A stretch of 64,000 nucleotides of DNA from Dermatophagoides farinae. Its lineage: Eukaryota > Arthropoda > Arachnida > Sarcoptiformes > Pyroglyphidae. Below the pieces are notes generated by a model. The model was not told the origin of the DNA. It was given only the letters and a program-made list of their open reading frames with translations, and searched no databases. Shown here one piece after another: positions 54,210 to 64,000 of the stretch. The DNA lies in assembly GCF_024713945.1 (NCBI RefSeq), contig NC_134679.1, positions 1,121,001-1,185,000 of the forward strand, given 5' to 3'. Both the position numbers and the translations under genes were made by a program. Within the stretch, counting starts at the first letter, position 1, and each line of letters opens with the position of its first letter.

Positions 54210-54369
54210 ATAAATTGAGAATTGTATTTGAAAAAAAATTGAAATTTCTGATTTAAAGATTGATTTATAACGCATGCGCAATTTGTTTATTTATTTTTCT
54301 AAAAATCATGTGTTTTATCACGTGAATCATCGGATTGATGATTGTGTTTTTTTTGTTTTGTTCTCAAAA

Positions 54370-55461
54370 ATGTTTGCCATATCGAATCGAATTTCGTTTA
54401 ATTCTCGGATTAATACATTGAAATTTTGTTTGAAATTAACACCAATTAATTCCAATCATTCGAATAAATTACGTATTCAGTTACGTTCGATTAATATTGC
54501 TGGAGAATCGGCAGTGAAATCATCATCACAATATCAGAAACCAAGATCGCCAGTTGGTTATCTATTTGCTGTAAGTCATTTTATCTATTACCATAATCAT
54601 TAATCAATCATCTCGATATAGTTACTTCCAGTTGCAACATTCTGTTTGGGAACATGGCAAATCTATAGATTACGATGGAAACTTGATCTAATTGCAAAAT
54701 TAGAATCAATCATTAATAATGATCCTGTTGATTTTCCCGATCAATTAGATATGATAAATGATATGGAATATGTAAAAGTGAAAATTCAAGGACATATTGA
54801 TTGGTTATCTGCACCACAATTCATTTTTCCTAGGTCAATCATCCAAAGAGATGAATCCACAAATCAAGGATCATTAATATCGAAAGGAAGTGGTCAAGGT
54901 TTAGGAGCTCAGTTAGTGTTACCGTTTGTAATCACAGACAAAAGATTCGATATGAATCCATTGCGAATATTGGTCAATTTTGGATGGATTACTCGTGAAA
55001 AAATGGATAAAATTAATTTGATACTTAAAAATCATAAAGTTCATCTTAGTCCACAAGAAGAATTCGAATTAATCGGTGTCATTAGAAAAACTGAAAAGGT
55101 TTGTTCAATAATTAGGTTTTTTCTTCCTGCAGTAAATTTTTTTCTTTCATTCATTCAGCGTGAACCATTTACAGCGAAACAAGAATATACACAAGGATAT
55201 TGGACACGACGTGATATTGAAAAAATGTCGGAAAAATTAGAAACGACACCAATTTATTTGGATGCATTTGAAACACATCCATTGAAATTAATCTGTGAAA
55301 ATGGTGATCATGAACAACGACAATTCGATGTAAGCCCTATTGGTGGACAAACTCGTATCAATCTTCGTAATGAACATTTATCTTATATAATAACCTGGTA
55401 TAGTTTAACCGGTATTTTTTCCTATTTATGGTATAAAAAAATATTTAAATCAAGATTGTAA
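54370..55461 (+). CDS. SURF1: SURF1, cytochrome c oxidase assembly factor
   Basis: Mitochondrial inner-membrane protein needed to assemble complex IV. Exons 54370-54570, 54622-55098, 55159-55461 (326 aa; all phase 0; introns only 51 and 60 bp). Seen: basic Ser-rich N-terminus fitting a mitochondrial targeting peptide; first membrane helix with the hallmark LLPVATFCLGTWQIYRLRWK; LVNFGWITREK (human VNRGFVPRKK); ELIGVIRKTE; GYWTRRDIEKM; and the C-terminal signature GGQTRINLRNEHLSYIITWYSLT with the second helix and SYLWYKKIF. Length is close to the human protein (300 aa). Confidence 0.95.
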
Positions 55462-55611
55462 ATGTATGAATTTTTAAAAAATTAAATAAATCTCCAATCA
55501 TTTTCCGAGAATGTTTTTTTTTACTAACCGGCTAACATTTTGCCGGAAAGTTTCTCATAACTCTTTGCATGAATTATCATTTGTTTGATGATAAATTGTT
55601 TTTAAATCAAC

Positions 55612-57333
55612 ATGGCCAATGATGACCAAAATAATGATGTATTGGAACGAGAATTCGAAAGAATCGTTAAAGATTGTGTAGAAAAATCGAAAAAACAATC
55701 GAATCGTTCCACTTTGATTGCATCCATATTCTATTTGTCCGTATTGTTTTTGATTGGATTACCGATTTGGTATCGTACAACAACACCCGAACGATGGCCA
55801 TTACCAGATATTTCATGGCTAATGGTACGATCACAAACATTGACACATTATTATAAAATATCAATAATTCATCTGAATGAATCTGATGAATCATTCCAAA
55901 ATATTGATCTCCGCAATTATCTGCATGCAAATCATCATACAAGAATTAGCTTTGATAATAGTCTTTCATTTCGTCAAGAATGGACAGTACGATCAGCATT
56001 CAATAACGAATTAATGGCATTCAAATCGATACGAAATCAAGATTCATTTGAATTGAATGATTTGGATCAACTGCTATCAGCCGATAATATTCAATCAATC
56101 AATTCAATTATGTTTTATATTTTACCTAGAAATATTCATACAGATCGATTTATAAATGCCGGCAGATATCGATCCTATTTTATTGATCTAAATCATTTGG
56201 ATAATATCTGTGGCCAGGTAAATATTGTCGAATGTTTGGGCGAACAAATCAACCAGTATGTTCATCAGGTTCAAATGCTCATCACACGTTTTTATTCGCA
56301 TCAAGCTGATAAACAAGAACAAAATATTGTTCTATTGATGGCTAGAGATTTTGATTTTTTATTTGACATCATTTATGAAGATGATCATGTGGATAAAAAT
56401 TTAAATCTAAACGAACGTAAAGAACGTCATCGAAAATGGATCAAACAAATTGATCAACTATTGGAACGTTTCTATACACATCGTTTTAGTTTTAGTCAAT
56501 ATTTTCGTATCAATTTCATTACACAGGTATTACATTATGTATTTCCACGTGATAATTTTATTCAATCAAAATTATTGAAATCATCAAACAATACATCGGA
56601 ACAACAACAAGAACGATTATTACCAATATCATCTATTGATTCCATATTGAATCGAATTGAAACAAGCCGTGTAGAACATGATAATGATAAAAGTTATCAT
56701 TTAGTTCTATATGTTCGATCACAATCATTACCAGTGTTGAAATTTTTCGATAATCAAACTAATAATCAATCAAATCTAATATCAACACCATTTCGTGGAT
56801 CAATACTTATTGTGAATAATGAAAAAGATCTTTTCAATGGTTTCCGACAATTAATTCGTTCATTTTTATATCTACCAAATCGTTGCCAAGTATCGGGTGA
56901 ATTTTTTACACAATTAGAAATTGAATCCATTGTTCATGCATTGGTGCAGAAACATATCCACGAAACATTGAAATCATTGGAATCGATTGAAAAATTATTG
57001 AATAAAGTGAGCAACATGGTTATTGAAGAGAAAATTTCACGTCGCATACATGATTCAATGGAAATGTCAATGAAAGCGGCTGAATTATTGAATTCAAATG
57101 GTGATATTATTGAAGCATATGAAAAAAGTTGGATCGCTTATTCATATAGTGAACAAGCATTCTATGATCCATCATTATTATCATTACTTTATTTTCCAGA
57201 TGATCAAAAATATGCCATTTATTTGCCATTATTTTTACCAATATCGATACCATTATTGCACAATGTTTATCATCTTTTTAAAATGTTTAAAAATCGTAAC
57301 ATGAAAATTGATGATAAAGATAAACGGGAATGA
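55612..57333 (+). CDS. PIGS: PIG-S subunit of the GPI transamidase complex
   Basis: ER membrane subunit of the complex that attaches GPI anchors to proteins. Single exon, 573 aa (human about 555). Seen: N-terminal membrane helix (about residues 33-53) followed by GLPIWYRTTTPERWPLP, matching the GLPxWxKTT signature; a long lumenal domain; and the C-terminal block SEQAFYDPSLLSLLYFPDDQ followed by KYAIYLPLFLPISIP, nearly as in vertebrates, forming the second helix (about 533-555), then a short basic tail. Starts about 150 bp after SURF1 and converges with UQCRB. Confidence 0.95.
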   Translation: MANDDQNNDVLEREFERIVKDCVEKSKKQSNRSTLIASIFYLSVLFLIGLPIWYRTTTPERWPLPDISWLMVRSQTLTHYYKISIIHLNESDESFQNIDLRNYLHANHHTRISFDNSLSFRQEWTVRSAFNNELMAFKSIRNQDSFELNDLDQLLSADNIQSINSIMFYILPRNIHTDRFINAGRYRSYFIDLNHLDNICGQVNIVECLGEQINQYVHQVQMLITRFYSHQADKQEQNIVLLMARDFDFLFDIIYEDDHVDKNLNLNERKERHRKWIKQIDQLLERFYTHRFSFSQYFRINFITQVLHYVFPRDNFIQSKLLKSSNNTSEQQQERLLPISSIDSILNRIETSRVEHDNDKSYHLVLYVRSQSLPVLKFFDNQTNNQSNLISTPFRGSILIVNNEKDLFNGFRQLIRSFLYLPNRCQVSGEFFTQLEIESIVHALVQKHIHETLKSLESIEKLLNKVSNMVIEEKISRRIHDSMEMSMKAAELLNSNGDIIEAYEKSWIAYSYSEQAFYDPSLLSLLYFPDDQKYAIYLPLFLPISIPLLHNVYHLFKMFKNRNMKIDDKDKRE

Positions 57334-57439
57334 AAATGAAATTTTTTTTTTATTGATTAAATGAATTCTATATATTCAATAGTTCGCTCGTCTCTTTTTT
57401 TTCTATACATTTTTTTTTTAATAAATTGAATTTTTTAAT

Positions 57440-57991
57440 TCAATCTTTCGACAAGAAATTGATCCATTCTTCTTTTTCTTTTTTTTCTTTCATTACTTCA
57501 TCAAGATATGGTGTAAGGAATCGACCTTTATCCATGTCCTATGATTTTTTGTTTTTAAAATCAAAAATTTTTAGTTAAAAGTCTATTTAGCATGTAAACG
57601 ATGTTACCTCTTCATACGATGGCCATTGTTCTTTCGGTAAAAATTGTTTTGTTATTTCCAATTGTGATGCACGAACTAAACGATACGTATGTTGATCATA
57701 AAGATCGGGTGGTAATCGACGGACAGCTTCTAGATGAGCGGCATCAGTATAATCATAAAAATCATCATAATACAATCCTATATGTGAATTAATCAATCAA
57801 TAATAAACAATTGTCCATTTGACATTTTTTCTTTACAAACCATATTTATTATATCCTTGGAGTCCGTAATAGAATTTTCGAAAACCAGGATTGTTAATGA
57901 CTGACAAAAAAAAATTATAATCAAGAATGAATATCGATCGATTAGTGGATTACATGGACTTACATCGAAGAGTTTTTGTAAGATGAACCAT
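57440..57991 (-). CDS. UQCRB: Cytochrome bc1 complex subunit 7 (14 kDa)
   Basis: Small matrix-side subunit of respiratory complex III. Four exons in coding order 57991-57964, 57900-57841, 57777-57608, 57538-57440, all phase-consistent, 118 aa (family about 110). It reads MVHLTKTLRF, then FRKFYYGLQGYNKYGLYYDD, AVRRLPPDLYDQHTYRLVRA, ITKQFLPKEQWPSYEED and LTPYLDEVMKEKKEKEEW, which follow the human order (RRLPENLYNDRMFRIKRA, LPKEQWTKYEE, LEPYLKEVIRERKEREEW). Introns are 60-70 bp. Confidence 0.95.
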
Positions 57992-59419
57992 TTTCTTTTC
58001 GATCTGGATACAAAAATGTGGATACAAAATCTAAAATATATTTGTCCTCCTGAGCGTGATATACACAAGGACGGTGGGCAAATTTTCCTAAACACAAAAC
58101 TAAAACTCAAATTAATCTAAAGAAACTTTCCGGTAAAACAATGACAATATTTTTCATCATCATCAATAGATGGCCATACAGTGTTCATGTGAAAAAATCT
58201 ATCTATTTCAAATATTTAAACTTGATTGATGTGGTCGGTAATTTGAAGAAAAAAAAACAAGAAAAACATTTTGCAAAAGGATTATTTGACAAAGAATGAC
58301 ATTCAATGGCCGAATGGAAAATAATTTGATTCTTTCTATGTTAGTTAAGTAAATTATACATCCATAATAATATATCTATCAACTAGACTCGAACATCTGT
58401 GGTCTTCCACATACACACAGACACATCACATTAATGCGACATTTGAGAATTATATAAAAAAAAATAACGACATCAAAAAGGATGGTAAAGTAGAGAGAGA
58501 GAGATAGATAGAGTGTGTGTGTGTGTGTAATTTGATTTTCCTTGGTTAAATGGTTCTCAATGTTTTTGTTGTATACAGTACAAAAAATGAATGCATCAAA
58601 TTTTTTTTTCTTCTTCTCTCTGAGTAAATATTTGCATATAACATACACAACGATAAGTAAGTAGAAAATCAATTTTCAAAAAAAAAAAAAAAAAACATTC
58701 ACAAGGGTTATCAACCGTTGTGAATCTCATGGTATGAAAATTTGTGACAACCATGAATTTTGATGGAAATAGAACAGACAAGACAAATGAAAATATTTCC
58801 AAATATAATTTGATTATTGGTATTGAATCTTCAGTTAGATCTTCTGTCAGTTGATCTTTTTTTTTCTCATTGAAATTAAAAAGGAGTAACAATATTCTTA
58901 TTTCTACATCGAAAAAGCTAATCAAATGGTTCACTATTTTTTTTTTCTCTGGCAAAGCTTGTCACTTGTCAATGTCATCGTTATTATAGAAATGATCAAA
59001 TAACTCTTTTTCTGTGGAATCTCTGACTCATCGATGTAATCTATTCAATGTAGACTGTAATTTGAAATTTGGAACAAATGTTCATGTTCCATTATCCATT
59101 ATCATTTGATTTTTTTTTTGGTTGGTCATAAAGAAAAATTTCAGAAAACATTCCATCAACAACAACAACAACAATAAAGCAAGAAATAATAAAAACGGAA
59201 ACTAGTATCAAAAGTGTTAATTTTTCTTTTTGACACCAGTATCAAGAAAAAAAAAAGAAAAACTTGCACTCAACTCAACTTTAACTATTTAGTGTATAGA
59301 AAAAAAAAATAAAAACATTAACCCCATACACCATCAATGCACACAAAAGACAAAATGTGTGTATATATGGATTCTAATTGGTTTCGGTGTTTTATAAATG
59401 CAAAGCAATGAGAAATATA

Positions 59420-59457
<38 letters not shown>

Positions 59458-60300
59458 TGTGTGTTTGTATGTGCATAACGTTAATGATGTTGATGTTGAT
59501 GACGACAAGTATAAATTGAATCAAGAAAGGGTGCCATTATTAATGGTAGTAAATGGAATGAATGAATGAATGAATGGTTTAACAAGTATAACATAAACAT
59601 AAAGTCAATAGAAGTCAAATCATCATCATCATCATCATTGAATATATGTATTGTGTGTAAATGTGGTAACCAACTAACTGAATTGGATCCATTCATTCAT
59701 CATGGTTGAATGGAAATGGAAATACATTGACCACCGACAGTGTGTGTGTTTGTGAAAGTGTGGTCCATTTCCGGTAGAAAATTTGCAATCCGATCATTTG
59801 ATTTGATTTGATCCAGTTTGTTGTTGATTAAAACCAGAAAACCAGAAAATGATTTACAACAGAAAAAAAAAGAAATAATTGAAAATTAATTTGTTACCAA
59901 CGAACGAAAAAATGGAAGTACGTGATTTGAAATTCATTTAAAAGTTGAATTTAAACTGAAAAAAAAATCTTTTCCAAAATCAGTGAAACCAATTTGACAG
60001 TATTGGCGTGAAACCATACCACCAAAATCGGCTTTAAAATCAATCAATCAATCAAATGAAATGAAATGAACAAAAAAAAATCACCATTTTCATCCATGGC
60101 CATTCACATTCGTCAATTGTCCAAAATGTTATCCAATTGATGATGATGACACGTTTTATTGAAAAAGCAACAAACAAAAAACGTGCAAATTGTTCCATGT
60201 GATAATTGGATCTATTTATCTATGATAGAAAAAGTAAGCAGCAAGATCTCAGTGGATTATTGTGGATGATGATGATGATGACCGCACCAAAAAAAACGAG

Positions 60301-60337
<37 letters not shown>

Positions 60338-60446
60338 CTAACAATAATAATGTGAATCATGGATTTTTTTTTCACTGATAAAAATAAAAATTTTTTTTCA
60401 ATTTTAAAAATTAAATTCTTCATTTTTTTTTCATCATTTCAAATTC

Positions 60447-60484
<38 letters not shown>

Positions 60485-63181
60485 TTTTGGTTAGGGCTAA
60501 AAAAAACTACCAGCAAGCAAACAAAAAAAAAACAATTCATTGTTCCAAATAGCTAAATAGCCGGTTGGTTGGCCGCTATTGGTACACAGATATCAATCGA
60601 TCGATCCATTGGTTTTGAATGATAAAACCGTGTTGGTGGCCTCAAGTGTGTGTGTGTGTGTGTCGAACCTGTCAGTCTCTCTTTTTTTTTGTATGTCCTC
60701 GTGTCAGATACCAGACGATGACGACGACGACGACATATCTTGCGCAAACACAGATACACACACACACAAAAAATAAATTAAATTTAAAATTAAAATTTTT
60801 TAAATTGAATCATACCCAGTTTGTTCACTATGTGCCAATAACAACAACAACAACAACAACAACACAACACACAATAATTCTGTGACATCACATTCGTTGA
60901 GGTTGGGATATTGTCACCAACACCATCACCACCACCACCACCACCATCACCACTACCAATTCAAATGACACATGCAGTGGTCGGACAAACACACACACAC
61001 AATGAATTGACATTGAAATTGAAATTTTTTTTTTCATTTCAAATTCATTCAAAAAAAAATAACAAATTAAACTTTAAAAAAAAAGAAAAGAAAATCATTA
61101 ATCAATACAAAATGATGACGATGATGATGATGATGATGAAAAAATTCTCTTTCCCCATCCATCTATCCATCCTTTTCATTCATTCATCAATATTGCCCAT
61201 CCGGTGGAACACAAAATCGATCTATCTTTATGATGATGATGATGATGATGGAAATATTAGTGAAAAAAAAATAGAAATATTTCCATCATGAGGTCATGAA
61301 CTTATTTTGGATCCATATAAAACTTATATTCACGCGTGTGTGTGTGTGTGTGTGTATCTTGTGTGTATGTGACCTCTAGATATTAATATCAATGATGATG
61401 ATGATGGCCATGACCATGACCAGGATATTGATATCACTTGATTTTTTTTTTTTTTTTTGAATTTGAATTTGACTTTGACTTTGACATTAACATTTTTTTC
61501 ATTTGAAAAAATTGAAATTTTTTTTTTTTGTTTTGTTCTGCACACACACAGAACTTGGGATCGTCACATTAGAATGATGTATTTGATGCTGCTCATCATC
61601 ATCATCATCATCATCAACAACATTCACGATCGATATGGATCAAATTTTCGAGCTTATTATCATTTGTTTTATAAAATAGTGTTTTTGCGGAATATCATAT
61701 TATACTCTCTCTCTCACACATACACACAATACGTTACGGGTAATTCATTTTCAAAAAAAAAGACGAAAAAATCCATCTATCTATGCATGTACGGTATTTG
61801 GCTACATGTACATTTCCGTTCTAGCCACACACACACACACACACAAATAGTGGCGTTCAAACTTTAGTGATCAATCAATCAAGTGGTCTATCCTCTATCT
61901 CTATCTAGTTTATATAACAGAACGGATCCATCGTTCATCGATCTTGTATAACAAAAACCAAAAGATTTTGTATGAATTTTTTCGGCAAAAATGTCTCAAA
62001 CACAATGTCATTATCATTATGATAAGATTTTTTTTTATTTTTTTTTTTTTTTTTTTTGAAAAATAACAACATTCCAAAATGAATTGAATGACCAACTAAA
62101 TGACCATAGATATCTATAATATGAAACTACTCAAATGTTATTAGTTCGTTCGTTTTTTTTTCTGGTTTTTCCGTTCATTTTTTTTTGCTGTTTTGTTTTG
62201 TTTTGAGTTCTGGTCGTCGTTTGGTGATTGTTGCGTTGTTATGGTTATTCTTTGGTTAGGGTTGGGTACAAATAATCATCATCGATCAATCAAAAAAAAA
62301 AAAAAAAAAGAAAAAAAAACATTTCATGATGATTCGCATTTCGGTTTTTTCGTTTTTCTGGTAAAAAGATTTCCATTTTATCTTTCGATGTGTTTTTGTT
62401 GTTGTTGTTGTTGTTGTTGTGTGTGTATGTACAAATTATATCACATTTTTTTTGTTTTGTTTGATCGTATTTCACTAGCTGGTAGTACAGCATAGTATTT
62501 TTTTTTTTTTTTTTTTGTTCATCGATAATTAAATCGATATAGGCAAATAAAGCCTTTTAGTTTAATAGTTTTCTACCAGCCAAAACATCATATTAGCATA
62601 TATAAACATGGGACACATCAATCACAATCATCTACAAATGAACATACATACACACACACAGCATGAACATTTAGCTAAACATTCATTTCATGGATTACAC
62701 ACAGACACACACACACAAAATGATCAAATTTTTTTTGTTACTATAGATATTAATTTACCCAGAAAAAAAACTTTACGGAAATCCCAAGGATAAACTATGG
62801 ATCAAATTGCTGAATAAATAATTATCGTGTGATGTAGAGACAAAAAAAAATGTGAACATTTTATGGTTGAATATTTGTGAAAATTATTATAATTTTCGTT
62901 TATTCAAAAATTCATAAATTTTCGAGTGTGTGTGTGTGTGAAAATATTCCAACAACAAACGACAATCCAATGATGCATATCAATCAGAAAAAATATTTAT
63001 TCAGAGAAAATTTCCAGCAAAAAAAAATTATACAGACAGAAAAAAAAGGACCAACCCAAAAAGTTTTTCCTTTTTGGATCGACATTTGGCATTGACATGT
63101 GCAACCAAAAAAAAAAAAAAAAAAACAAAAAACACACTAACACTATGTTGAACCAATCAAACAAAATTTCAATTTTTTTTT

Positions 63182-63212
<31 letters not shown>

Positions 63213-64000
63213 TTCGATTATTCACTTTGTTCACCAATATATTGGTTGATAATACACACACACACACATCCCTAAACATCAAATCAAATCTACTCCACCT
63301 ATCAAATATTTATTTTTTTCATTTTTTTTCACTTTCAATCAATGTTTTTGAATTGAATCTTTCATCGTCGTTGTTGTCGTAATAGTCATTACGAATGAAA
63401 AGAAAAAAAAACACTTTACAAATTCCATAAATTATATGTATGTTTCAACGACAACAACAACAACAACGAATTGATTTTTATTCAATTTTCCAAAAATAAA
63501 AACGGATGTTAAAAAAAAAAAATTTTTGCACCAATTGCCAAAATCAAACGGAAATTGACAGAGCCAATTTCCGGCACTAAATTTTAGAGCAGTAGAAATA
63601 TATATATAAAAAAAAATTCATTTGTTAATAGGAAAAAAAATCTTGAAAAAAAAAATATTATCGACACGAGTCAATTTTCGTTCCAAATTAAAAAAAAAAC
63701 ACTAAATGATTCAACAACAACAACAACAACAACGTCAGTGATTGAACGAAAAAAAAATGACTAACTGACCACAACAACAACACAGAATAAATTCAATAAA
63801 TTTTTATGCGAAAAATTTATATATACACATCATCATCATCATGGTAAATAGATACAAAATTTGAAGAAATAAAAAAAAAGAAAATCTTCTGTTTTGGACG
63901 ATTTTTTTTCATTCATACATGATGAGGATATCGGTTTACACATCTCAATAACAACAACAACAACAACAATGATTCAAAAAAAAAAATCCAATTGGATTGA
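57992..64000. other. Gene-poor right flank
   Basis: 6 kb without a recognisable exon. Simple repeats include CT near 59421-59454, GA near 60304-60332, poly-T near 60462-60488 and 62037-62057, CAA near 60839-60862, GTT near 62396-62420, CT near 63187-63211 and CA near 63255-63269. An AGATGGC motif lies at 58168-58174. It may hold promoters or untranslated exons of a gene beyond the window. Confidence 0.5.

Overview
The window looks like nuclear DNA of an acariform mite, most plausibly an astigmatid (dust-mite or scab-mite type). This is inferred from strong A+T richness, very short introns (about 60-90 bp) in otherwise compact genes, pervasive CAA/CAT/GAT/GT microsatellites that also enter coding sequence as poly-Gln, poly-Asn, poly-His and poly-Asp, and arthropod-type proteins. 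No species can be fixed without a database search. Gene models below were built by hand from reading-frame continuity, GT/AG splice sites with matching phase, and recalled family motifs.

Left part (1-17.1 kb): the 3' half of a Slo2/KCNT sodium-activated potassium channel gene (+, 2752-9276, probably with an upstream exon at 1-42), with an unrecognised ORF ending in a CAAX-like tetrapeptide lying in its intron. Then a small secreted six-cysteine protein (13.9 kb, +) and a four-exon PAF-acetylhydrolase (15.2-17.1 kb, -).

Middle (17.1-40.3 kb): a gene-poor, microsatellite-rich stretch holding one low-complexity orphan (21.7-23.3 kb, +). It is followed by an RXR/ultraspiracle nuclear receptor (31.0-33.6 kb, +) with a candidate alternative 5' exon pair at 28.8-29.0 kb, a secreted protein with a duplicated Cys domain (35.2 kb, +), a long trypsin-like serine protease (36.0-37.8 kb, -), NOP16 (38.5-39.2 kb, -) and a Lys-rich secretory-pathway protein (39.4-40.3 kb, -).

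Right part (42.9-58.0 kb): a GT31 glycosyltransferase (+), then a rearranged tandem duplication carrying two near-identical ADAM17-type transmembrane metalloprotease genes (both -). Between the ADAM copies lie debris of the neighbouring RRN3 and glycosyltransferase genes and a chimeric small membrane-protein ORF. A tight housekeeping cluster follows: RRN3, SURF1 and PIGS (all +, about 150 bp apart), converging on UQCRB (-). From 58 to 64 kb only simple repeats are seen.

The most unusual part is 44.4-52 kb. Its order (glycosyltransferase 3' end - ADAM - small ORF - RRN3, repeated) is best explained by tandem duplication of a GT31-to-RRN3 block, loss of most of the first RRN3 copy, and divergent decay of the ADAM A tail and the small ORF of unit 2, while the ADAM disintegrin exon stayed almost identical.
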